NCBI RefSeq assembly: GCF_001519075.1
Contig: NZ_KQ954244.1
Coordinates: 1,071,934-1,135,933 of the forward strand
Direction of reading: 5' to 3'
Origin: Novosphingobium fuchskuhlense
GTDB lineage: Bacteria > Pseudomonadota > Alphaproteobacteria > Sphingomonadales > Sphingomonadaceae
Length of the DNA stretch: 64,000 nucleotides
This document shows, in pieces, positions 18,519 through 27,491 of the stretch (positions are counted from its first letter, which is position 1; the number at the start of each line of letters is the position of its first letter). The translations under genes and the position numbers were made by a program. The notes beneath the pieces were generated by a model. It made no database searches. It had not been told where the DNA came from and saw only the letters and a list, made by a program, of their open reading frames with translations.

Positions 18519-19469
18519 CTACTTGCGCACCCGCATTCCCGCGCTGGCATCGAACACCAGCGGCTTGTCCGAGCGCGGCAGCGGCGCTTCGGCAATCTGG
18601 CTTGAGGAGACGCCATACTTCCAGTCGGGGGGGCAGATCGCGATGTACCGAGCATAGCCGCCAGTACCCCCTCCCAGCTTGGGAAAGCCGATCGCGACGA
18701 GTGCGCCAACCGGGGGCACCTTGTCGAGATTGGCGACGCCCTCGGCCTGGGCATAGCCGTGGTGCATCAGCCAGGATTCGCCTTCAAGCGTTGGGGTCGC
18801 GTCGGTATCGAGCGGCTCATGTCCGTGGAACAGGATGTGGCGCTCAAGATGCAGGAATTTGAGCGCGGCGAGGCTGACGCCGGGAAAAGGATGGCGGGTC
18901 GCGAGCGCAGGATCGGGCCAGTCCTTCGACCAGTCGCTGCGCACAAACACCACCGATCCCGCCGGAATGCGGCCATAGTGCTGCTCGAACCGGGCAATGT
19001 CGGAAACCTGCAGGGAGTAGCCGTAGTCGGCTTGAACCTGTTGCGAGATGTCGATCACCACCAGAGGGCGGATGGCATAGGTCGCGGGCAGCTCGTCGAT
19101 TGCAGGATATTCGGGCGCCCAGTGCGCGGGCGGATCGAGCTGCGTGCCAAGCTGGTCGGTGCTGAGCGCATAGCGCATCGCTTCGAAGCCATGCTTTTCA
19201 TAGGTGAAGCGCTCGCCCTTGCGGATGAAGCCGGGGATGTCACGCCCGGCAATGGCGGGGCTGAAGGCGGGCGGGCCGAAGCCTTCCCATACCGGGATTT
19301 GCGGCGTTATCGTGTGGGTGAGATCGACATATTTCGCAGAACGGAAGGTCGCATCATAGACCGACCAGAGCCCCGGCGCCGCAGGGGGATGAAGCCAGAG
19401 CAGCGGCTTGAGGACAAGCGCGAGGCTTGCACCGAGCAGGACGAGCGACAGCGTAGCGATCGATTTCAT
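18519..19469 (-). CDS. cyclase-family protein with altered metal motif
   Basis: A 316-residue protein of the cyclase / kynurenine-formamidase superfamily, with an N-terminal hydrophobic segment (residues ~3-25) that could be a signal anchor. The family's metal motif HxGTHxDxPxH reads Q106-L-G-T-Q110-L-D112-P-P-A-H116 here: both leading His are Gln, while Asp and the last His remain. VDLTHTITPQIPVW and SVVFVRSDW fit the fold. It is probably exported or membrane-anchored. The start at 19469 is the only one followed by a proper leader. Formamidase activity is doubtful without the two His. Confidence 0.8.
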   Translation of the reverse strand: MKSIATLSLVLLGASLALVLKPLLWLHPPAAPGLWSVYDATFRSAKYVDLTHTITPQIPVWEGFGPPAFSPAIAGRDIPGFIRKGERFTYEKHGFEAMRYALSTDQLGTQLDPPAHWAPEYPAIDELPATYAIRPLVVIDISQQVQADYGYSLQVSDIARFEQHYGRIPAGSVVFVRSDWSKDWPDPALATRHPFPGVSLAALKFLHLERHILFHGHEPLDTDATPTLEGESWLMHHGYAQAEGVANLDKVPPVGALVAIGFPKLGGGTGGYARYIAICPPDWKYGVSSSQIAEAPLPRSDKPLVFDASAGMRVRK

Positions 19470-19498
19470 GCAGCACCTTGTGATGGTTGATCGCCCGC

Positions 19499-20386
19499 TC
19501 AGCCGAACTCGAGCGACATGGCGGCATAGACCGACGACAGATCCTCCGCCGGTTTGTGTCCAAAATACATGCGGCGGCAGCCGAACACCGGGGAAAGGCC
19601 GTAAGACAGTGCCAGCGCTGCCCCGTCCTGGTTGGGAGCAGGCACATCGATCGCGATCTGGTGGCCTGCCACGCGGGCGACCAGATCCGCGAACAGGGCC
19701 CGTGCGACCTGCGGATCCCGAGCGATCAGCGGGCCGATCTTGAAACCCGAGGAGGCAGGCCGGGCGAGGCCAAAGCCGACAAGCTCCCCTTCGCGGATGG
19801 CCGCCCCCTGGATGGTTTCCGGCAGGGCCAGCCATCTGCTGAGCAAGCCGGTGCGGTCATAGGGCACTGTCCTGCGATCGAGGGCGAGGACTGCTTCATG
19901 ACGCGGGGCACAATCTATCTGAAGTGCGTTGTCCACCTTGGGCGTTGGTGCTGGCACCGCGATGCCCTGATAGCGGGTTGTGGCGTAGGCGGGCTCGAAC
20001 CCGCCAGCGGCGTAGAAGCGCTCCATCTCGAAGACGCCGTCCATCGCGATTACCGCGCCGGGGGTGAGCCGTGCGCGCAGGCGGGCGAGCCGGTCGTGCC
20101 AGAGCCGGCGACCGAGGCCGAGGCCGCGGTAGCGCGGTTCGACGATGAACAGGCCCATGAAGCCGAAGTCTGCGTTATGACGGAAGATGCTGCCACCTGC
20201 GATCATCGTCTCCTGATGGCGAAGCGCGATGAAGGCCTCAGGATCACAGGTCCAAGCGCAGGCGAGGTCAAACGTGCCCGGATTCCAGCCTTCCGCGCGG
20301 GCCAGTGCAAAGATCTGCACGGCTTCCGCATAGGTCATCGGGCCAATTTCGGCGGCGTTGAATATGTCCGCCGTTTCGAATTCCAT
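19499..20386 (-). CDS. GNAT-family N-acetyltransferase (two-domain)
   Basis: A 295-residue protein. The first GNAT domain (residues ~10-140) has the acetyl-CoA loop FIVEPRYRGLGLGRRLWHDRL and the follow-on GAVIAMDG...FYAAGGFE. The second half (~150-290) resembles the GNAT-like C-terminal domain of YitH/HolE-type acetyltransferases (GELVGFGLARP, IGPLIARDPQVARALFADL). The acetyl acceptor is unknown. Start 20386 is preferred over 20416 since it begins the first conserved strand. It is followed by the cyclase gene on the same strand after a 29-base gap. Confidence 0.85.
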   Translation of the reverse strand: MEFETADIFNAAEIGPMTYAEAVQIFALARAEGWNPGTFDLACAWTCDPEAFIALRHQETMIAGGSIFRHNADFGFMGLFIVEPRYRGLGLGRRLWHDRLARLRARLTPGAVIAMDGVFEMERFYAAGGFEPAYATTRYQGIAVPAPTPKVDNALQIDCAPRHEAVLALDRRTVPYDRTGLLSRWLALPETIQGAAIREGELVGFGLARPASSGFKIGPLIARDPQVARALFADLVARVAGHQIAIDVPAPNQDGAALALSYGLSPVFGCRRMYFGHKPAEDLSSVYAAMSLEFG

Positions 20387-20849
20387 GACACACCTGTACA
20401 AGCAAGGGGCATTCACAGTAATGCCGCTAAGAGCTTGTTCGACGGGATTGAAGCCATAAAGGTTTCAAAATGGCACAAATGATATTTGGAATTGTTTTTA
20501 TTATTTCAAGTAAAAATTCATGTTTCTAGTCAATAGTTATTTTTTTTGGCCATATTTTTCAAAAACTTTGAGTTTATATTTTGAAATTACCTTCATTTTA
20601 AGGCTTTAGTGTAATATTTCTATTCCGGTTCTGATGGATTATGCCCCTGAGAGGAGTTCGGCAAAGCGCATGAATGGTGGCTGGTGGCCGGGCAAAATGT
20701 GGGCCCCCCACTTTGCTGCTCGGACCTTGTCATCGCAGGGGCCCCAAATGGGCTGGGAGAAGTCCGAAAATGATGCCCCCCTCTGGCGCGATGCACACAA
20801 AAATGCTTAGGTTTCTGGGAGTTTGGGGCGATGCCGGTGGACGGAAAGT
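20387..20849. other. AT-rich non-coding island
   Basis: No gene is seen. From about 20455 to 20635 the composition switches sharply to AT: positions 20521-20580 contain only 13 G/C of 60, against a clearly GC-rich surround. It is full of T and A runs. The rest (20640-20849) returns to higher GC and ends at tRNA-Gly. The AT block lies upstream of the acetyltransferase gene and could hold its promoter, a nucleoid-protein site or foreign DNA. Confidence 0.75.
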
Positions 20850-20923
<74 letters not shown>

Positions 20924-21079
20924 GCTCAGCAAAGCCTCTGCCACGTCGCCCTCCCGCCCGTCAACCTCCCGGCCTTCAACCCCTGGCCGGGCAACCTCCC
21001 TGGCAGGCACACGGGCAGCCTTGCCCTGTGCGGCTGGGGCGGCTATTGTTATAAAACATAACCTAATTCGGAGAGCGAC

Positions 21080-23209
21080 GTGCCCGATCCTGCCCCTTCC
21101 GTCCCGCAGCCTGCCGCGCTCGAACGGCTGCTGCGTCCCCGCTCGGTCGCGGTGGTCGGTGCCTCGGACAAGCCGGGCGCGCTCGGCACCACCTTGCTCT
21201 CCAATCTCGATGCAAACGGGTTTGCCGGGGTGGTCTATCCCATCAACCCGAAGCGCGAGACGCTTGGCGGGCGCGTCTGCCTGCCCGGGATCGAGGCGCT
21301 GCCTGAAGGCGTCGATGCCGCTGTCCTCGCCATTCCGCGTGCAGGCGTGCTTGATGCCGTGAAGGCGCTGGCCGAACGCAAGGTCGGCGGCGTGGTGATC
21401 TTCGCGGCGGGCTTTGCCGAAGGCGGGCCCGAAGGCCTTGCCGAGCAGCGCGAGATCGCCCGCATCGCGGCCGAGGCCGGGATGGTCGTCGAAGGGCCCA
21501 ATTGCCTCGGCCTTGTCAACTATGTGGACCGCATCCCGCTCACCTTTGTCGAGACCGACGCGCGGCCCCCGGCGGGCAAGCGCGCCATCGGTGTCGTCTC
21601 GCAATCGGGCGCGATGGCCGCCGTGCTCGGCACCGTGCTTCTCGCCCGCGATTGCGGCGTGTCCTATTCGGTCTCCACCGGCAACGAGGCGGCGAGCGGG
21701 GTCGAAGACTACGTCGAGTGGCTGATCGACCAGCCGGACACCCACGTCATCGCAATGATCGTCGAGCAGTTCCGCAAGCCCGGGCGCTTCCTTGCCGCAG
21801 CCGCGCGCGCCGCCGCGGCGGGCAAGCCGATTGTCCTCCTCCACCCAGGCACCTCCAGCGCGGCGCGCGAATCTGCTGCTACGCACACCGGCGCCATGGC
21901 CGGCGACCATGCCCTGATGCGCGCCAAGGTCACGCGCGCCGGGGTGATCATCGCCGAAACGCTGGAAGAACTCGGCGACATCGCCGAAATCGCGCTGCGC
22001 TGCCCCGCGCTGCCTGCGGGCGATACGGCGGTGCTCGGCGAATCCGGCGCATTCAAGGCGCTAACGCTCGATCTTGCGGAAACGCTCGGCCTGCCGCTTG
22101 CGCCGCTGCACGATGCGGATTCGCCCGCCCTGCGCGCTGCGCTCCCGCCCTTCGTGCCCGTCAGCAACCCGCTCGACATCACCGCGCAGGGGCTGTCCGA
22201 ACCCGCGATCTACACGCGCTGTCTCGATGCCCTGCTGGATGACCCGCGCGTCGGCACCGTGCTCGCCGGCATCATCCAGGCCGAGGCGGTGACCTGCGCG
22301 ATCAAGTTCCCGCCGATCCTTGCCGCCGCCACCGGGCGACCGCTGACCAAGCCGCTGATCTTTGCCGGCCTCGATGAAGGCGCTGCCGTCCCGCCAGAGC
22401 GCATCGCCGCGCTGCGCGCTGCGGGCGTTCCCTGGTTCCCCACCACCGAACGCGCGCTCAGGGCGATCACGCGGCTCACGCAGTTCTCCGCGCGCGATAT
22501 CACCACCAACAGTGAGGGGCCGCTGTCCGTGCCCGCCCTTGCGGATCACGCCGGCGTCATTCCGGAGTATCAGGCCAAGGCGCTGCTTGGCCCGCTCGGC
22601 ATTCCCTTCCCGGCAGGCACGTTTGCCGCCAGCGCCGATGCGGCGGTCGCCGCCGCTGATGCGCTCGGCTACCCGGTCGCGATGAAGGCACAGGCCGCTG
22701 CGCTCAGCCACAAGAGCGACGCTGGCGGCGTGATCCTGAGCCTCGCCGATGGTGCGGCCGTCCGCGCCGCGTGGGAGAAAATGCACGCAAGCGTGGCCGC
22801 CTATTCGGCTGCCATCCAGCTTGACGGCGTGCTGATCGAGGCGATGGGCGCGCGCGGGGTCGAGATGATCGTCGGCGCGAAGAACGATCCCGAATGGGGG
22901 CCTGTCCTCCTTGCCGGCTTCGGCGGCGTTACCGCCGAAATCCTCGGCGACGTGCGCCTCCTCGCGGCGGACATGACCACAGAGGCGGTCGAGGCCGAAC
23001 TGATGCAGCTCAAGAGCGCTGCTATCCTGAGCGGCTATCGCGGTGCGCCTGCGCTTGATGTGCCCGCGCTGGCGCAGCTCATCGTCACGCTTGGCCGTGT
23101 GCTGCGGGCCGAACCGCGCATTCGCGAGGTCGATCTCAACCCGGTGATCCTGCACCCCAGGGGCCAGGGCGTCGTCGCGCTCGATGCATTGATGCTGGTG
23201 GAAGGCTGA
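21080..23209 (+). CDS. acyl-CoA synthetase, NDP-forming (fused alpha-beta)
   Basis: A 709-residue enzyme making an acyl-CoA from an acid, CoA and ATP with ADP release. The CoA-binding domain is first (LLRPRSVAVVGASDKPGALG), then the succinyl-CoA-ligase-like part with the phosphorylated His269 in AATHTGAMAGD, and a C-terminal ATP-grasp domain (YPVAMKAQAAALSHKSDAGGV, IREVDLNPV). Alpha and beta subunits are fused, as in acetate/pimeloyl-CoA ligases of this type. GTG start with GGAGAG upstream. It stands alone. The acyl substrate is unknown. Confidence 0.88.
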   Translation: MPDPAPSVPQPAALERLLRPRSVAVVGASDKPGALGTTLLSNLDANGFAGVVYPINPKRETLGGRVCLPGIEALPEGVDAAVLAIPRAGVLDAVKALAERKVGGVVIFAAGFAEGGPEGLAEQREIARIAAEAGMVVEGPNCLGLVNYVDRIPLTFVETDARPPAGKRAIGVVSQSGAMAAVLGTVLLARDCGVSYSVSTGNEAASGVEDYVEWLIDQPDTHVIAMIVEQFRKPGRFLAAAARAAAAGKPIVLLHPGTSSAARESAATHTGAMAGDHALMRAKVTRAGVIIAETLEELGDIAEIALRCPALPAGDTAVLGESGAFKALTLDLAETLGLPLAPLHDADSPALRAALPPFVPVSNPLDITAQGLSEPAIYTRCLDALLDDPRVGTVLAGIIQAEAVTCAIKFPPILAAATGRPLTKPLIFAGLDEGAAVPPERIAALRAAGVPWFPTTERALRAITRLTQFSARDITTNSEGPLSVPALADHAGVIPEYQAKALLGPLGIPFPAGTFAASADAAVAAADALGYPVAMKAQAAALSHKSDAGGVILSLADGAAVRAAWEKMHASVAAYSAAIQLDGVLIEAMGARGVEMIVGAKNDPEWGPVLLAGFGGVTAEILGDVRLLAADMTTEAVEAELMQLKSAAILSGYRGAPALDVPALAQLIVTLGRVLRAEPRIREVDLNPVILHPRGQGVVALDALMLVEG

Positions 23210-23211
23210 CA

Positions 23212-23272
23212 CGTTCCTCCTCGAGCTTGCTCGGGGAGGAGGACCACCCGCGCAGCGGGTGGTGGAGGGGCA
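23212..23272. repeat. double-hairpin intergenic repeat, copy A
   Basis: Two adjacent hairpins between the convergent synthetase and TPR genes. The first pairs TCCTCC...GGAGGA around a CGAGC/GCTCG stem; the second is the perfect CCACCCGC-GCA-GCGGGTGG. GGAGGGGC follows. The same layout recurs at 31781 and 58240, each time between convergent genes, so it may also act as a two-way terminator. Confidence 0.7.
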
Positions 23273-23279
23273 TAAGCTC

Positions 23280-25007
23280 TCAATGCACCGCGGGAATCAT
23301 CCCCTCGGCGCGCCGCAGCAAATCCTCCGCCACCGGGTCCCTCGGCCGCAGCCGCAGCGATTCCGCCGCCGCCGCGCGTGCGCCTGCCGTGTCGCCCGCT
23401 GCCAGCAGCGCGGCGGCAACATCGCGCCGCACCGGATACCAGAACGCCGGCGGATCGGAAAACTGCATGAAATCCTTGGTTTCCTCGATCTCTGCTGCCA
23501 CCGTGAAGGCCTTCACCGCGTCCTTCGAGCGCCCTTCGGCCATCGCGATGCGGCCTTCGAGCACGCCGCGCGTGATGCCCAGCATCTGCTCCGGCGCTCG
23601 GCTGTCGTGCTCGATCTTGCCGTCCTTGTCCTTTTCCGCCACCTGCGCGGGGATCGCGGCGAGTTCCGCCTTGGCCCCCGCCAGATCGCGCAGCCACACC
23701 ATCGCCTCGCCGCGCGCATAGTGGCGGGCTGCCTTGAGGTAGGGCAGCCTGGGTTCGGGTAGCGCCAGCACGGCGGCCGGATCATCGAACCGCGCCATGG
23801 CGAAATATCCCGCCGCCGCCAGCATCTGCGAAAAAGGCTCGGCCTTGTCGCGCTCTGCCGATCGCTCCACCAGCGGCCGCGCCAGATTGAGCGCGGTGCG
23901 TGCATCACCCGCCATCATCGCGCCGCCAAGCCCGAAGATCACGTTGTGCGCGTGATAGGGCAGGTCCCACACGCCCTTGGGCTCGGGCAGCCCCAGCCGT
24001 CTGGCATTGGCCTTGCCGATTTCCACCGCGCGCCAGTTGGTATCGGCGGCATCCTGATAGCGCCCCACCCAGAAGAAGGTGTGGCTCGGCATGTGGACGA
24101 GGTGGCTGGCATTCGGCGCAAGGCCTGCCAGACGGTCGGCATGGCGTTCGGCCTTCTCCGGTTCGCCCGCAACCTCTGTGGCGTGAATGTAGAAATGGAT
24201 CGCCGGGGTGTGCCCGGGCACGCGTTGCAGCACCGGTTCGAGCAGCGCAATGGCCGCGTCGATCGCCGCATGGTCGAAATCGTCGGCCTCCTCCACGAAC
24301 GCGGACACCATCAGCGCGTCCGCCGTCAGCACAGCGATCTCGTTGTCCGCCGGAAAGCGCCTCGCCACCTTTTGCATCGCCGCGGCATAGGCCTTGTCGC
24401 GCGCGTGGACGTCCTTGCCCGGCAGGTAGCGCAGGATCAGCGCGTCGATCAGGTCCCGCTCGCGTGCGGTTCCGGTTTTCGCTGCCAGCACCTTCGCCTT
24501 GCGGGCCATGATCAGCAGCGGCGCGCGCTCCTTGGGTTCGCTGCCATAGTTGATCGTCGGCCCTGAAACGAGCGCCTGCCCCCACAGGCACATCGCGCAG
24601 GCCGGATCGAGCCGCACCGCCTCGCCCATCGCGGCAATCGCCGCCTTGTGGGCAAAGGCCGCGCCCAGCTCCATCCCGTTGGAGAAGAACGCTTGCGCCG
24701 CGGGTACGGCGGTCGTCACCGCAAAGCCGCCATTGCCATAGCCGGTCAGCAGTGTCGGCACCTTGGGCACCGTGCTGTCGTCGTGGTTGTGCCCGGTCGC
24801 TGCGTGGTCGCCGTGCGCGGACGGCGGTGCCTTGGCTGCGCCCTCGGCGGTCTGCGCCTCGCGCAGCGGCTTGCCGGCGGACGGCGCCTGCATGGCGTGC
24901 CCGGCCATATCATGGCTGCCCATGTCGTGGCCGACTTGCGCATGGGCCGGGACCGCCAGCCCCAGCAGCGCTGCACCGATCATCGAATGGAATTCGGCCT
25001 TGCTCAA
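23280..25007 (-). CDS. secreted TPR-like protein with His/Met-rich N-terminus
   Basis: A 575-residue exported protein of no known function. A signal peptide ends near AHAQ. Residues ~25-75 are rich in His and Met (HDMGSHDMAGHAM, HGDHAATGHNHDD), which could bind copper or another metal. The rest is helical repeats of TPR type, with conserved CAMC, HFYIHATE, HLVHMPSHTF and YHAHNV motifs. All of these recur in the paralogue at 58303-60096, which lacks the His/Met stretch. It is convergent with the synthetase gene across repeat copy A. Confidence 0.8.
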   Translation of the reverse strand: MSKAEFHSMIGAALLGLAVPAHAQVGHDMGSHDMAGHAMQAPSAGKPLREAQTAEGAAKAPPSAHGDHAATGHNHDDSTVPKVPTLLTGYGNGGFAVTTAVPAAQAFFSNGMELGAAFAHKAAIAAMGEAVRLDPACAMCLWGQALVSGPTINYGSEPKERAPLLIMARKAKVLAAKTGTARERDLIDALILRYLPGKDVHARDKAYAAAMQKVARRFPADNEIAVLTADALMVSAFVEEADDFDHAAIDAAIALLEPVLQRVPGHTPAIHFYIHATEVAGEPEKAERHADRLAGLAPNASHLVHMPSHTFFWVGRYQDAADTNWRAVEIGKANARRLGLPEPKGVWDLPYHAHNVIFGLGGAMMAGDARTALNLARPLVERSAERDKAEPFSQMLAAAGYFAMARFDDPAAVLALPEPRLPYLKAARHYARGEAMVWLRDLAGAKAELAAIPAQVAEKDKDGKIEHDSRAPEQMLGITRGVLEGRIAMAEGRSKDAVKAFTVAAEIEETKDFMQFSDPPAFWYPVRRDVAAALLAAGDTAGARAAAAESLRLRPRDPVAEDLLRRAEGMIPAVH

Positions 25008-25073
25008 TGCTTGTCCCCCTTGCCGACACGAAGGCTGGCACGGGCGGTACCCTCTGGCAATGGCCAGTCGGCC

Positions 25074-25874
25074 TCAGCGAGGCGCGGCTGTCTTTTCGGC
25101 CTCGGCAATCGCGGCGCGGGTGATCGGCTCCATCACCGCATAGCCCTTGGCGTTGGGATGGATGCCATCGGGTGCGATGTCCGGGCTCATGCCCCCTTCG
25201 GCGTTCACCAGCGCACGGTGATAATCGGCGAAGACCGCACCCTTCGCCCGCGCGAGGTCACGCAGCCAGGCATTGAGCAGCACGACTTGCTTCGCCGGGC
25301 TGAGCGCAGGCTTCCACGGAAACTTCGCGGCCGGCAGGATGCTGCCCAGCACCACGCCGATGCCATTGGAGCGTGCGATATCGACCATCGCCATCACGTG
25401 GTTCTGATACATTTCGGCGCTGTTTGGCCCGGTATTGCCAGCAAGATCATTGGTGCCGATCATGATGTGCACCACGCGCGGGCGCAGCCGCACCACGTCC
25501 TGATAGAACCGCACGAGGATCTGCGGGCTCGTCTGCCCACTGATCCCGCGGCCCACCGCGCCGCCCGCAAACAGCGTCGGCGCAAGTCCCACCCAGTTTT
25601 CGGTGATAGAGTCGCCGATGAACACGACGCGTGGGTTCCCTGCGAGCTGCATGTCCGCCTGCGCGTACTTGCACTCCCACGCCCAATCGTTGGCTTTCAC
25701 ATAGGGATGGCCGAACCACAGGCCCTTCTGCTCGGGGCATGGCTTGTCCAGCATCCCGTCGCCCGGCACCGTCACGGGCGGGGAAGGCGGGGGCCAGCTC
25801 GGCGCCGGGGCAGGCGCTGTCTGGGCAAGCGCAGGCGCTGCCCAGATCGATGCGGCCAGCAGTCCCCACCGCAT
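25074..25874 (-). CDS. secreted SGNH/GDSL hydrolase
   Basis: A 266-residue esterase-like protein with signal peptide (MRWGLLAASIWAAPALAQ) and a Pro-rich linker. SGNH blocks are clear: VVFIGDSITENW (nucleophile Ser), the GRGISGQTS Gly block, IMIGTNDLAGN (Asn) and DGIHPNAKGY (Asp and His). It would act in the periplasm on an ester. Its ATG overlaps the last base of the serine palmitoyltransferase stop, so it is the third gene of the sphingolipid operon. A role in lipid or polysaccharide de-acylation is a guess from that context. Confidence 0.88.
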   Translation of the reverse strand: MRWGLLAASIWAAPALAQTAPAPAPSWPPPSPPVTVPGDGMLDKPCPEQKGLWFGHPYVKANDWAWECKYAQADMQLAGNPRVVFIGDSITENWVGLAPTLFAGGAVGRGISGQTSPQILVRFYQDVVRLRPRVVHIMIGTNDLAGNTGPNSAEMYQNHVMAMVDIARSNGIGVVLGSILPAAKFPWKPALSPAKQVVLLNAWLRDLARAKGAVFADYHRALVNAEGGMSPDIAPDGIHPNAKGYAVMEPITRAAIAEAEKTAAPR

Positions 25875-27103
25875 CAGATGATGCCCACGGCCTTGCCGGC
25901 GCGCTCGAACATGCCGGTGATGATGGCCACCTGTTCGGCGGTATGTTCGGCGCAGAGCGAACAGCGCAGGAGGGTCATCCCGGCCGGGGTCGCGGGCGGA
26001 CGAGCAAGGTTCACATAGAGCCCCTCGCGCAGCAGCGCTTCCCACATCATCGCGCCGCGTTCCAGATCGGGCATGATCACCGCGATGATCGCGCTCTGCG
26101 GCTCCGCCGTGCCCAGCTTGAAGCCCAGGTCGGTCAGCGCCTTGTGCAGGGTGCGGGAGTTTTCCCAAAGATGTGTGCGCTTGGCGCCTGCGTGCATCAG
26201 CTTGCGGATCGAGGTCGCCGCGGTTGCCACCACGCTCGGCGGCAGGCTCGCGGTGAACACATAGGGGCGGCACACCAGCCGCATGATCTCGAACTTCGGG
26301 TGGTTCGAAACGCAGAAGCCGCCCACCGTGCCGACCGACTTCGAGAACGTGCCGATCACGAAATCGACCTGATCCAGCACGCCCTGGTCCTCGGCCACGC
26401 CGCGCCCGTTCGGCCCGATGAAGCCCATCGAATGCGCTTCGTCGACCAGCACCATCGCACCGTTTTCCTTGGCGATGCGGATCATTTCCTTAAGCGGCGC
26501 GATATCGCCCAGCATCGAATAGACGCCTTCGAGCACGACCAGCTTGCCCGCGCCCTCGGGAATGCGCTTGAGGCGCTTTTCCATCGCTTCGATATCGTTG
26601 TGCTTGAAGGGCACGACTTCGGCGTCGCCCATCTTGCAGCCGTCCCAGATCGAGGCGTGGCTGTCGATGTCCAGAACGATGTAGTCGCCCTTGCCCGCGA
26701 TCGTGCTGATGATGCCAAGGTTGGCCTGGTACCCGGTCGAGAACACCATGGCATGGTCCATGCCGTAGAAGTCCTTGAGCGCCTGTTCCACCGCGCGGTG
26801 GCCTGCATAGGTGCCGTTGAGCACGCGGCTGCCGGTGGTGCCGCTGCCGAAATCATCCAGCGCCTGCTTGCCCGCCGCGATCACGTCGGGGTCGAAGGTC
26901 ATGCCCATGTAGTTGTAGGTGCCGAGCAGGATCGTCTCGCGCCCGCTGCAGATCGCCGTGGTGGGCGAAAGCACCTTTTCCATCACCAGGCTGAACGGAT
27001 CTGTCACGCCCGTCGCCAGCAGCGAACGGCGCGTCTCGATCAGCGCGTCGAACTTCGAGAACAGGTCGGTTTCCTGCATATCGGTCGGGGTCATGTCGTT
27101 CAT
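25874..27103 (-). CDS. spt: serine palmitoyltransferase
   Basis: PLP enzyme condensing L-serine with palmitoyl-CoA or acyl-ACP to 3-ketodihydrosphingosine, the first step of sphingolipid synthesis; 409 residues. The PLP lysine is Lys255 in GTFSKSVG, with Asp221 in DEAHS and His149 in DSHAS. These match the spacing of the Sphingomonas enzyme (His159, Asp231, Lys265 with a ten-residue offset). Other oxoamine synthases (KBL, BioF) share the fold, but the adjacent ACP gene, 4 bases upstream, supports SPT. It is soluble and cytoplasmic, as bacterial SPTs are. Confidence 0.92.
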   Translation of the reverse strand: MNDMTPTDMQETDLFSKFDALIETRRSLLATGVTDPFSLVMEKVLSPTTAICSGRETILLGTYNYMGMTFDPDVIAAGKQALDDFGSGTTGSRVLNGTYAGHRAVEQALKDFYGMDHAMVFSTGYQANLGIISTIAGKGDYIVLDIDSHASIWDGCKMGDAEVVPFKHNDIEAMEKRLKRIPEGAGKLVVLEGVYSMLGDIAPLKEMIRIAKENGAMVLVDEAHSMGFIGPNGRGVAEDQGVLDQVDFVIGTFSKSVGTVGGFCVSNHPKFEIMRLVCRPYVFTASLPPSVVATAATSIRKLMHAGAKRTHLWENSRTLHKALTDLGFKLGTAEPQSAIIAVIMPDLERGAMMWEALLREGLYVNLARPPATPAGMTLLRCSLCAEHTAEQVAIITGMFERAGKAVGII

Positions 27104-27107
27104 GGCT

Positions 27108-27347
27108 TCAGCCCTGCAGTGTGGTCACAGCATCGATCAACTGGCCGTAGGTCTCGATTTCGGCCTGCTGGTTCATGCTGATGATGATGTCGAATTCGTC
27201 CTCGATGGCGGCCACGAAATCCATGACCGTGAGGCTGTCCCACTCGAGGTCTCCGGCAAACGAGGTGGTCTCGGTGATGGCGATCCCGTTCTTGTTGAAC
27301 GGTTCGATCACTTCGGCAATGCGGGCGGCGATAGCGGCGCGATCCAT
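27108..27347 (-). CDS. acyl carrier protein of the sphingolipid operon
   Basis: A 79-residue four-helix ACP. The phosphopantetheine serine is Ser38 in WDSLTVMDF. It differs from housekeeping AcpP (which has DSLDTVEL) and is the first gene of the ACP-SPT-hydrolase run, with 4 bases to the SPT start. Dedicated ACPs next to SPT are known in sphingolipid-making bacteria and supply the acyl chain. The 144 bases to the divergent membrane-protein gene must hold both promoters. Confidence 0.92.
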   Translation of the reverse strand: MDRAAIAARIAEVIEPFNKNGIAITETTSFAGDLEWDSLTVMDFVAAIEDEFDIIISMNQQAEIETYGQLIDAVTTLQG

Positions 27348-27491
27348 ATTATGTGTTCTCCGGCTGTGAGGCGCCCTTGCCTCAAGAATAAGGCTGAAAA
27401 GCGGCCAGCCGCGCCGCTTGTCAAGCGCTTGGGCCCTGTGGCATCCCCGATATGTCGCCCTTGCGGGCAATGCGAGATGGGGAGAACGCCC

